7,246 nucleotides of DNA from UBA12276 sp041476285 (GTDB lineage Archaea > Micrarchaeota > Micrarchaeia > Micrarchaeales > Micrarchaeaceae), in NCBI GenBank assembly GCA_041476285.1, contig JBGOTD010000040.1:1-7246 (forward strand), in the 5' to 3' direction. The notes beneath the pieces are model-generated. The model made no database searches, was not told the DNA's origin, and worked only from the letters and a program-made list of their open reading frames with translations. Position numbers and translations under genes: made by a program. This document shows, one piece after another, positions 1 through 5,329 of the stretch; position 1 is the stretch's first letter, and each line of letters begins with the position of its first letter.

Positions 1-490
1 CCCTGTTATCGCCATTAAGTGAATGAAGTATTATTGCTAGGGCATGAGATATGTTAAGTACTGGATAATTTTTATCAGTACCAAGAGATATTGTCGCATC
101 ACACATCCTTAGTTCATCTTTTGATAGACCAGTATCGTCCCTTCCTAGAAGGACAACTATCTTCTTGCTCGCCGCTACTGCACGCTTTGACATTTTGTTT
201 ATGTCGCCTAATTCATATATATTGTAAAAAGACTTGTCCGTTTTGTGCCATATGCCTGTAGTTCCTATCGTGAATTCTCCGCCTATGTCATTTATGCGCT
301 TGAGTATTTTTGCCCTTTGCAGAAGGTCCTTGGCATGTTTTGAATATTTTATAGCATCCTTGCCCTTGTAATTGCACCTCGGATTTATAAGCAGCAGTCT
401 TTTCACACCGAAGTTCTTTGATACCCTTGCTATATATCCCAGATTTATCTGGTATTTGGGCTCCATTACTGCAACTTCAATTTCCCCCAT
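1..490 (-). CDS. trmJ: TrmJ-like SPOUT RNA 2'-O-methyltransferase (partial, 3' end beyond window)
   Basis: I translated the minus strand from the ATG at 490 and found 163 residues open to the window edge. The SpoU/TrmJ motifs are in order. Motif 1 is EPKYQINLGYIAR (residues 10-22), with the NxGxxxR pattern and likely catalytic R22. Motif 2 is LLGRDDTGLSKDEL (114-127). Motif 3 is PVLNISHALAIIL (143-155), which forms the trefoil knot and S-adenosylmethionine pocket. Known family members of this type 2'-O-methylate tRNA position 32; other SpoU enzymes act on rRNA, so the substrate is inferred from similarity to TrmJ. The start codon lies inside the end of the upstream AlkD-like gene (14-nt overlap), which suggests translational coupling. 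A later in-frame ATG at residue 9 would remove part of the first strand and is less likely. The C-terminal end cannot be judged. Confidence 0.85.
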   Translation of the reverse strand, partial: MGEIEVAVMEPKYQINLGYIARVSKNFGVKRLLLINPRCNYKGKDAIKYSKHAKDLLQRAKILKRINDIGGEFTIGTTGIWHKTDKSFYNIYELGDINKMSKRAVAASKKIVVLLGRDDTGLSKDELRMCDATISLGTDKNYPVLNISHALAIILHSLNGDNR

Positions 491-1169
491 TCAATCGCCC
501 TTGCACAGCTTTGCCTGTCAACTCACGGATCGCATCAGAGGCTATCCATCTTGCTGATCTTGAATCCTTTGCAGCTATCAATTTACATGACGCTATTGCA
601 TTTTTGTTTAGCTTCTTATTTCGTTTGCCTATCTGCCTCAACGCCCAATTTACAGCTTTCTTGACAAAATTTCGCTCATCGGTGCTCTCCCTTTCTATTA
701 TCGGAAAAAACCTTGTAAAATCTTTGTCTGCCATTTTCTTGTTGTGCACAGCAAGGCAGGCCATCAGTGTAAATCCTGCTCTTTTCACGTATTCCTCTTT
801 CCTTTTTGGCCATTCTACTGCCTTCCTGTAGGCAAATCTTGTCCTGTCAAAGAGATTTCCACAGCAGCAGTCACATAGATCCCATGAGTCGAAATCCTTG
901 ACCCATTTTTCAAGCTGACCTTCGCTAACCATATCAGGATCGTCAATCATAGCAGCCAGTATTCTCGCTTCGTGTATTTTGGACTTCCACAGTTCTAATG
1001 CCAGCTTGTGATCTTTGCCAATCTGTTTTGCTATTTTCCTCAATTTTGGTATGGAGACGCCTAATGCATTCTTTACGTTTATCCCGAACCTCCCCATGCC
1101 TTCAAGATTATCGGGGTTCGACTCCGATTTTAGTTTTCTTATTATATCCTGTATTTTTTGCTTCTTCAT
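477..1169 (-). CDS. AlkD-like HEAT-repeat DNA alkylation repair protein
   Basis: The family consists of all-helical DNA glycosylases that remove N3- and N7-alkylated purines. The encoded protein has 230 residues from the ATG at 1169. An in-frame TTG at 1184 would add five residues (235 aa). In the 235-aa numbering the residues that matter in Bacillus AlkD appear to be kept: W101 and D105 in FDSWDLCD, R135 in VKRAGF, and W180 in NWALRQIG. By position these correspond to AlkD Trp109, Asp113, Arg148 and Trp187. An unusual DLCDCCCG run adds a cysteine cluster just after the catalytic Asp; I cannot say whether it binds metal. Neither candidate start has a clear Shine-Dalgarno sequence. The gene lies 18 nt after the CPBP protease gene and its stop overlaps the start of the TrmJ-like gene, so it is probably cotranscribed. 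Length is normal for the family. Confidence 0.88.
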   Translation of the reverse strand: MKKQKIQDIIRKLKSESNPDNLEGMGRFGINVKNALGVSIPKLRKIAKQIGKDHKLALELWKSKIHEARILAAMIDDPDMVSEGQLEKWVKDFDSWDLCDCCCGNLFDRTRFAYRKAVEWPKRKEEYVKRAGFTLMACLAVHNKKMADKDFTRFFPIIERESTDERNFVKKAVNWALRQIGKRNKKLNKNAIASCKLIAAKDSRSARWIASDAIRELTGKAVQGRLNGGN

Positions 1170-1187
1170 TGGAGCACTTAGCAATAT

Positions 1188-1838
1188 TTACAAGTGTATG
1201 AGCATTCCAAGAGATATGAACGATGTTATCGTTATGAAGTTCACAATCATGTGTGCGACAATGCTCGGGTAAAGCGATTTAGTCTTTTTGAATACATAGC
1301 CTGCCAGCAAGCCAAAGAACAGTGCAGCTGCGAGCTCTGATACGGATGCATAACTGATTAGGTGCGGTAGCGCGAATACTATGGCGCTCGCTATTATCCC
1401 TATCCTGGGAACAAGAAGTCCCCTAAAGAATATCTCCTCGTTTATCGGGGCTACCAGGAATGTAAACACCAGAAAATAAACAGGAGTTCCGCCAAGGACC
1501 TGCTGCACGTTGGTAGGAAGCTGTATGTTTGTGGCTGTGGAAAAGGCGGAGAGCACAAGGCTGAAGAGCACAATCCCGAAGAATATGGATATGCCTATGC
1601 TTATCATCTTGAATGTGAGCTTGTCCCTTGAGAGGCCAAGCTTGCTTACCGACTGTTTTATCGTGTTTCCCCTGAATAGGAGATATGACACAACTATCGA
1701 TGACAGAAAGAAGGAGAACGCAATCGATGAATAGGTTTCGAACGATGGTTGGGATATCAGGTTCAGGTTGTAGAGTATTATTGTAAGGAGCATTATTGCT
1801 ATGAGCAGCATCGTTATTGCGTATGAAAAGTATTTCAT
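1188..1838 (-). CDS. CPBP-family (Rce1/Abi-like) intramembrane metalloprotease
   Basis: This is an integral membrane protein of 216 residues if started at the ATG at 1838. The three CPBP motifs are present: EEIFFR (E134, E135, R139), FALPH (F155 to H159) and HMIVN (H196, N200). In this family these residues form an intramembrane active site in proteases related to Rce1. Hydrophobic segments lie near residues 6-23, 36-55, 78-100, 119-132, 147-163, 167-183 and 193-213. The substrate is unknown; roles in other organisms range from CAAX processing to bacteriocin immunity. The start is uncertain. The frame stays open upstream to 1952 and overlaps the S27ae gene, with a very basic stretch (KARKNQRKARR) before M39 of that longer form. 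I chose 1838 because it gives a standard first membrane helix and no overlap. It sits in the translation operon, with no visible promoter of its own. Confidence 0.85.
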   Translation of the reverse strand: MKYFSYAITMLLIAIMLLTIILYNLNLISQPSFETYSSIAFSFFLSSIVVSYLLFRGNTIKQSVSKLGLSRDKLTFKMISIGISIFFGIVLFSLVLSAFSTATNIQLPTNVQQVLGGTPVYFLVFTFLVAPINEEIFFRGLLVPRIGIIASAIVFALPHLISYASVSELAAALFFGLLAGYVFKKTKSLYPSIVAHMIVNFITITSFISLGMLIHL

Positions 1839-1909
1839 GCCTGTATTTTCTCTTCTGGCTTTCCTTTGGTTTTTTCTTGCTTTGGCATTCTTAGGTATAG
1901 ATCCACCAG

Positions 1910-2053
1910 TTATTTCTTTTGCTTGAATTCGGTGTAGCCGCATTTGCCGCATGCATACCTGTCAGTATGGTCGGCCATCTTTGAATTGCATTTGGGGCAT
2001 TGCCTTCCCGGCTTGTACGGTATTATTTTCTTTTCTTTCTTCTTCTCTGCCAT
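1910..2053 (-). CDS. rps27ae: 30S ribosomal protein S27ae (zinc ribbon)
   Basis: This is a 47-residue small-subunit protein. It has two CxxC knuckles, C19/C22 (CPKC) and C35/C38 (CGKC), and the family signature MADHTDRYACGKCGYTEF. The N-terminus is a short Lys-rich arm and there is no ubiquitin fusion, as expected in Archaea. The loop after the first knuckle looks about three residues shorter than the usual CPRCGPGVFxAxH form. The ATG at 2053 is favoured over the longer open frame (to 2110). GGAGTGA lies just upstream, overlapping the S24e stop, and the extension would run into S24e. Its 4-nt distance from S24e fits translational coupling. In many archaea this pair is followed by the Kae1/Bud32 gene; here a membrane protease gene follows instead. 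Confidence 0.93.
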   Translation of the reverse strand: MAEKKKEKKIIPYKPGRQCPKCNSKMADHTDRYACGKCGYTEFKQKK

Positions 2054-2057
2054 ATTA

Positions 2058-2064
2058 TCACTCC
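2058..2064 (-). promoter_or_regulatory. Shine-Dalgarno sequence of S27ae
   Basis: The minus strand reads GGAGTGA, ending four bases before the ATG at 2053, and its TGA is also the S24e stop codon. This overlap supports coupling of S24e and S27ae translation and decides the S27ae start. Confidence 0.65.
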
Positions 2065-2402
2065 TTTTTGCCTGCCTCTTCCTTTGGCTCTGCCTTTTGC
2101 TCCTCTGCACCCTCCTTCTTTGCGGATTTCTTGCTTATTCTTGCAACAAGATGCTCAGGCTCATACCGCTTAAGGACATCCTGGTTCTCATATGAATGCG
2201 CTATACCGGAGCTTTCCTTGATGCCGAACCGCTGGTCTATCCTGACAACTATCGTTGATTCAGGACTTAGGTTAAGCTTCTTGCATATCTCCTTCGTAAG
2301 CTCGCTCTTGCTTATCGTGCTGCTGTCCTGATCGACAGAGAACCTTATCTCCTTCCTGCTGAGCAGCTTATTCTCATTGTTAGATATTATTTTTACTTCC
2401 AT
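2058..2402 (-). CDS. rps24e: 30S ribosomal protein S24e
   Basis: This is a 114-residue small-subunit protein. The N-terminus MEVKIISNNENKLLSRKEI and the middle VVRIDQRFGIKESSGIAHSY match the S24e family fold and its conserved region. The C-terminus is a low-complexity Lys/Glu/Ala tail from about residue 92 that probably reaches out into rRNA or solvent. The ATG at 2402 is chosen because MEVKI is the usual family start. A GTG three codons earlier (2411) would overlap the aIF5A gene. The gene starts 1 nt after the aIF5A stop and is followed after 4 nt by S27ae, so aIF5A, S24e and S27ae almost certainly share one transcript. Confidence 0.93.
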   Translation of the reverse strand: MEVKIISNNENKLLSRKEIRFSVDQDSSTISKSELTKEICKKLNLSPESTIVVRIDQRFGIKESSGIAHSYENQDVLKRYEPEHLVARISKKSAKKEGAEEQKAEPKEEAGKKE

Positions 2403-2403
2403 T

Positions 2404-2808
2404 TTATCCACTTAATACTCTTGAAAAGGTCTTCCTTCCCATTGCCTCCATCATTTCTACCTCAGTACCAGGATTCAGCTTGCCCTTGTATTCTTCAGGT
2501 ATCTTAAGCTCGTACACGACATAGGTTTCTGAATCCATCAGCTGCACCATGTCGCCGCTTATTGATACCACCTGCGCCTTTGCCTTCTTTATTACAGGCA
2601 CCTGGACCTCAGCATGGCTTGGCTGGAGCAGCGTCTTCTTCTGGCCATCGAATATTCCTATCGCAGTGACACGCATCTTTGCGGACCCGTGCTTTCCTGG
2701 CGCACTTGTCTCTATGTCAACCACTTTGCACGGTATGTTGTCTATTAGGATGAACCTTCCTACCTTTATGTCCTTCATTGATGAAAAGGATATTTCGTCG
2801 TCGTCCAT
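2404..2808 (-). CDS. eif5A: Translation initiation/elongation factor aIF5A (hypusine-containing)
   Basis: The protein has 134 residues. Its N-terminal SH3-like domain carries the hypusination loop SAPGKHGSAKMRV, with K39 as the likely modified lysine. The C-terminal part (from about residue 70, VQVPVIKKAKAQVVSI) is the OB-fold domain. The family binds the ribosome E/P region and helps at slow peptide bonds such as polyproline. Modification needs deoxyhypusine synthase, which is not in this window. I chose the ATG at 2808; a TTG at 2817 would add three residues. A TATA box about 52 nt upstream predicts a leader of roughly 25 nt. This is the first gene of the translation cluster. Length and domain order are normal. 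Confidence 0.95.
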   Translation of the reverse strand: MDDDEISFSSMKDIKVGRFILIDNIPCKVVDIETSAPGKHGSAKMRVTAIGIFDGQKKTLLQPSHAEVQVPVIKKAKAQVVSISGDMVQLMDSETYVVYELKIPEEYKGKLNPGTEVEMMEAMGRKTFSRVLSG

Positions 2809-2854
2809 GAAACACAACTGCCGTTATATAGAATAGATTAATTCATCAGAAAAA

Positions 2855-2864
2855 CTATATAAAG
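2855..2864 (-). promoter_or_regulatory. Archaeal TATA box for the aIF5A operon
   Basis: The minus strand reads CTTTATATAG, close to the archaeal TATA consensus. It is centred about 52 nt before the aIF5A ATG, which places transcription start near 2834 and gives a short leader. The BRE position upstream is not clearly purine-rich. A second TATATA-like stretch (2823-2831, minus strand) is too close to the start codon to be used in the standard way. This promoter probably drives all six genes down to the left window edge. Confidence 0.55.
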
Positions 2865-2890
2865 GTATGGCAGATTGCAGTTATTTGGAA

Positions 2891-2925
2891 ATCCGCAGGA
2901 TCGAGTAGACTTTTATCTGCCGGAT
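2891..2925. repeat. Imperfect inverted repeat between ftsZ2 and aIF5A
   Basis: ATCCGCAGGAT (2891-2901) and ATCTGCCGGAT (2915-2925) can pair with single-base bulges across a 13-nt loop. The repeat lies about 40 nt after the second ftsZ stop. It could protect or terminate the ftsZ transcript, but the minus strand has no strong T-tract after it, so it is at best a weak terminator. Confidence 0.3.
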
Positions 2926-2964
2926 ACACCTTTTGGGCTTTCCTGCTTTGGTTTATGCACTTGT

Positions 2965-3987
2965 CTACAGTAGCTCAAGCCCTGCAATGTAGCTTGAATC
3001 TGCTACTGCCTGCTTCCCTAACAATGATGAGGCAGTTCCAAACTTTGGCTTGACTCCGGTAATTATTGACATTACCCTTATCTGGTCCTTGAAATCAGAC
3101 TCCAGCCTTGAACCGAATATTACATTGGCATTGTCAGCAAGGCCCTCTGTTACTCCCTCACCAACCGCTGTTGCCTCCTGTATTGTCAGTGCATCTCCGC
3201 CAGTCACGTGAACCAGTGCGCTCTTGGCGCCATCCAGATCAACGTCAAGCAGTGGATGTGATATTGTCGACTTTACTGCCTTTTCAACCTTGTCCACACC
3301 GCTTCCATGGCCGACGTTTATCATAGCCAACCCCGAACCTCCCATTACTGCCCTTACATCTGCAAAGTCCAGATTGATAAGGCTTGGAAGTGTTATGGTA
3401 TCGGCTATTCCCTTTACCGCGTTAGATGCGATGCTGTCTATAAGATCGAAAGCCTTTTCCATAGGTAGATTTGGCGCATAGCTCAACAGCCTGTCGTTTT
3501 CTATTATTACTGTTGTGTCCGCCTGCTTGCTAAGCTGGTCTATGCTCCAGTCAGCCTTTTTCTTCCTGCTTCTTTCAAGCGCAAATGGATATGTTACAAA
3601 TGCCACAACAAGCGCGCCCTCTTCGCGTGCCAATTGAGCTATTATCGGCGCAGCTCCTCCGCCTGTGCCTCCTCCCATTCCTGCCGCTATGAATACGAGA
3701 TTGTATCCTGATATCGCCTTTCTTATCTCTTCCCTGCTCGCGTCAGCCGCCTTTGCTCCTATTTCAGGGAATCCTCCTGCACCCAATCCTCTTGTAAGGG
3801 CGCCGCCTATCAGCAACTTCTTGTGTGCTTGCACTATATTGAGATGATTTGCATCGGTGTTGAGCGCTATTGTCGTCGCACTCTTCATGCCGCTCGTGTA
3901 CAGTCTGTTTACAAGGTTGCATCCCTGCCCACCGGCACCTACTACTGCCAGCTTCACTACAAAGTCGTCGCTTCCCAGGTCGTCCAT
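2965..3987 (-). CDS. ftsZ: Archaeal FtsZ cell-division GTPase, second paralog
   Basis: This tubulin-superfamily GTPase has 340 residues. Visible elements are the N-terminal nucleotide loop VGAGGQGCNLVNRL (16-29), NTDAN (43-47), the phosphate-binding signature GGGTGGG (105-111), TYPFALERSRKKKA (132-145), NDRLLSYAPNLP (164-175) and the T7 loop NLDFAD (205-210), whose acidic residues complete the GTPase site of the neighbouring subunit. The usual signature is GGGTGTG, so the second T is Gly here. After the core the tail is only about 25 residues, ending SSYIAGLELL, with no long linker. The ATG at 3987 is preferred to the GTG at 3996 because AGGTGGAT stands just before it. The gene follows the other ftsZ by 68 nt, with a terminator-like hairpin between them. 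It probably polymerises with or beside the first paralog at the division ring. Confidence 0.93.
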   Translation of the reverse strand: MDDLGSDDFVVKLAVVGAGGQGCNLVNRLYTSGMKSATTIALNTDANHLNIVQAHKKLLIGGALTRGLGAGGFPEIGAKAADASREEIRKAISGYNLVFIAAGMGGGTGGGAAPIIAQLAREEGALVVAFVTYPFALERSRKKKADWSIDQLSKQADTTVIIENDRLLSYAPNLPMEKAFDLIDSIASNAVKGIADTITLPSLINLDFADVRAVMGGSGLAMINVGHGSGVDKVEKAVKSTISHPLLDVDLDGAKSALVHVTGGDALTIQEATAVGEGVTEGLADNANVIFGSRLESDFKDQIRVMSIITGVKPKFGTASSLLGKQAVADSSYIAGLELL

Positions 3988-3990
3988 ATA

Positions 3991-3998
3991 ATCCACCT
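3991..3998 (-). promoter_or_regulatory. Shine-Dalgarno sequence of the second ftsZ
   Basis: The minus strand reads AGGTGGAT, three bases before the ATG at 3987, which is the archaeal AGGTGAT core with one extra G. It decides the ATG over the upstream in-frame GTG, because that GTG lies inside the element. Confidence 0.6.
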
Positions 3999-4020
3999 AA
4001 ATATGATAAATGAATATCAA

Positions 4021-4065
4021 AGATAATAAAAACTAAAAGAATAAAAGGGTAGGGGTTAACCTACC
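4021..4065 (-). terminator. Hairpin plus T-tract between the two ftsZ genes
   Basis: On the minus strand GGTAGG-TTAACC-CCTACC forms a perfect 6-bp stem with a 6-nt loop (4048-4065). It overlaps the last codons and TAA stop of the first ftsZ. It is followed directly by a T-rich stretch (4021-4047) containing TTTTATTCTTTTAG and TTTTTATT. This is the layout of an intrinsic terminator. Because the second ftsZ starts only 34 nt beyond the T-tract, it could act as a partial terminator that lowers the second gene relative to the first. The same T-rich stretch (TTTTTATTATC, 4023-4033) could also serve as a weak TATA box about 41 nt before the second ftsZ. Confidence 0.5.
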
Positions 4066-5120
4066 ATTTCAAGGCCGTCGTATGATGGAGCCTTTCTTTC
4101 CTGAAGCTTGCCTACTACGCTAGCTCCCTTTACTCCAGTTACTATTGCCACTATCTCTATTTGGTCCTCATAGCCAGGCATCAACCTTGCGCCCCATTTT
4201 ATGTTGGCGTTGTTGTCCATCTGCTCGGTTATTTTCTCTCCGGCCCTTATTGCGTCGCCTATTGTCATTGATGCGCCACCAGATATGTGTACCAATGCGC
4301 CGCTTGCGCCTTCGAAGTCAACATCAAGCAGTTTGTTTTTCAGTACGCCCTCGGCTGCTGCGTCTACCTTGTTTGTTCCTCTTCCTGAGCCTACAGCTAT
4401 CATTCCTATGTCGCCGTTGCCCATTATTGCCCTTACGTCTGCAAAGTCTATGTTGATAAGACTTGGTTGGGTTATTGTCCATACAAGTCCTCCTATCGCC
4501 TTTGCAAGAACTTCATCCGCAAGTGCGAATGCATCGTTCATTGGCAAGTTTGGAACGAGTTTTACAAGTCGGTTGTTGTCGAGTATTATTACGCTGTCGC
4601 AGTACTTCCTCAACCTCTGTATTCCCTCTTCTGCCTTGACCTTTCTTACTCTTTCAAGGTCGAATGGATAGGTTACGAATGCTACAACTATTGCACCCTG
4701 CTCTTTTGCTATCTGTGCCGCAACCGCTATAGATCCTGTTCCTGTACCTCCTCCCATACCACAGCATAGGAATACGAGCTGTGTGTCGTTGAATACAGCT
4801 TCCAAAAGTGGCTTGTCTACTTCTGCCGCCTTAGCGCCCATTACTGGGTCTCCTCCTGCACCCAATCCTTTTGTGAGTGTTCTTCCTATCAGGACTTTTC
4901 TTATTCGGTCGTCTATAATCTTGAAGTGTTGAGCATCAGTGTTCACTGCTACAAATTCAGTGCCTTTCACTCCCACTTTAAGAAGTCTATTTACGATGTT
5001 GCATCCTGCACCACCAAACCCTGCCGTTACTATCTTTATCTGCGTCGAGCTGAAGTCCTCAGCTGGATTCGAATCCTTAGTCTGTCCTCCGCCAAATACG
5101 TCGTGTACCATATCGGTCAT
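4056..5120 (-). CDS. ftsZ: Archaeal FtsZ cell-division GTPase, first paralog
   Basis: The protein has 354 residues: a 26-residue polar N-terminal tail, then the GTPase core. Elements seen are AGFGGAGCNIVNRL (33-46), NTDAQ (60-64), the canonical signature GGGTGTG (123-129), TYPFDLERVRKVKAEEGI (150-167), NNRLVKLVPNLP (182-193) and the T7 loop NIDFAD (223-228) with D225 and D228. All catalytic elements are intact, so an active GTPase that forms protofilaments is expected. The C-terminal tail is short and ends PSYDGLEMVG. The ATG at 5120 is preceded by AAGGCGATCACG, a weak match to GGTGATC; an ATG at 5111 is possible. It is the first gene of the pair, with a TATA-like box about 40 nt upstream. 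Which of the euryarchaeal FtsZ1 or FtsZ2 types it belongs to cannot be settled by eye. Confidence 0.95.
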   Translation of the reverse strand: MTDMVHDVFGGGQTKDSNPAEDFSSTQIKIVTAGFGGAGCNIVNRLLKVGVKGTEFVAVNTDAQHFKIIDDRIRKVLIGRTLTKGLGAGGDPVMGAKAAEVDKPLLEAVFNDTQLVFLCCGMGGGTGTGSIAVAAQIAKEQGAIVVAFVTYPFDLERVRKVKAEEGIQRLRKYCDSVIILDNNRLVKLVPNLPMNDAFALADEVLAKAIGGLVWTITQPSLINIDFADVRAIMGNGDIGMIAVGSGRGTNKVDAAAEGVLKNKLLDVDFEGASGALVHISGGASMTIGDAIRAGEKITEQMDNNANIKWGARLMPGYEDQIEIVAIVTGVKGASVVGKLQERKAPSYDGLEMVG

Positions 5121-5153
5121 CGTGATCGCCTTATTTTTATGTTATTCTGATAA

Positions 5154-5165
5154 GCTTTAAAAGCC
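5154..5165 (-). promoter_or_regulatory. TATA-like box for the first ftsZ
   Basis: The minus strand reads GGCTTTTAAAGC, preceded by ACAAAA, a purine-rich stretch that suits a BRE. It is centred about 40 nt before the ATG at 5120, giving a start site near 5134 and a leader of about 13 nt, enough to hold the weak Shine-Dalgarno GGCGATC. Two copies of an 8-bp repeat lie just upstream of it. Confidence 0.45.
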
Positions 5166-5176
5166 TTTTGTTTTTT

Positions 5177-5200
5177 TGAGCATTACAAGTAGTGAGCATT
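5177..5200. repeat. Direct repeat TGAGCATT x2 upstream of the ftsZ promoter
   Basis: TGAGCATT occurs at 5177-5184 and again at 5193-5200, a 16-bp period. On the minus strand these are AATGCTCA copies standing directly upstream of the BRE/TATA element of the first ftsZ. That position suits an activator site. With eight bases in an AT-rich region, chance cannot be excluded. Confidence 0.45.
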
Positions 5201-5209
5201 TTTAGATTA

Positions 5210-5271
5210 TTTTACTGATAAAAGATGCATATTTAGTTTTACTTCGATTACTTATATTTTACTTAAGTAAA
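5210..5271. repeat. TTTTACT repeats and 14-bp palindrome
   Basis: TTTTACT occurs at 5210-5216, 5237-5243 and 5257-5263. The last copy overlaps a perfect 14-bp palindrome, TTTACTTAAGTAAA (5258-5271). The cluster lies 90-150 bp upstream of the first ftsZ and just after the 3' end of the surface-protein gene. It could be a dimeric regulator site or part of that gene's 3' region. No gene is seen in the 5121-5329 interval. Confidence 0.4.
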
Positions 5272-5299
5272 TATTAAGATATTTAAATAAAAGAAATAG
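5269..5299 (-). terminator. T-rich 3' end after the surface-protein gene
   Basis: About 31 nt after the stop at 5330 the minus strand becomes T-rich (CTATTTCTTTTATTTAAATA and onward). Archaeal RNA polymerase often stops at such tracts without a hairpin. No strong stem precedes it, so this is only suggestive. Confidence 0.3.
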
Positions 5300-5329
5300 T
5301 TGGTGAGTTTGCTGCTTGGATTGATAATT

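Noticed and set aside
418..831. Plus-strand reading frame of 137 codons
   Set aside because: It lies opposite the AlkD-like gene and shows no family motif; it is an antisense shadow.
1839..1952. Longer CPBP protein starting at 1952
   Set aside because: It would overlap the S27ae coding region by 43 nt, and the added part is a hydrophilic tail before a normal first membrane helix.
2403..2411. GTG start for S24e
   Set aside because: It overlaps the aIF5A stop, and the ATG three codons later gives the usual MEVKI start of the family.
2838..2846. TGATGA box-C-like motif on the minus strand between ftsZ2 and aIF5A, hinting at a C/D box sRNA
   Set aside because: No matching CTGA box D at a suitable distance and no paired C'/D' boxes; the motif falls in the aIF5A leader region.
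4201..4671. Plus-strand reading frame of 156 codons
   Set aside because: It is antisense to the first ftsZ, whose conserved motifs fix the coding strand; the Ser/Pro/Leu-rich translation is typical of a shadow.
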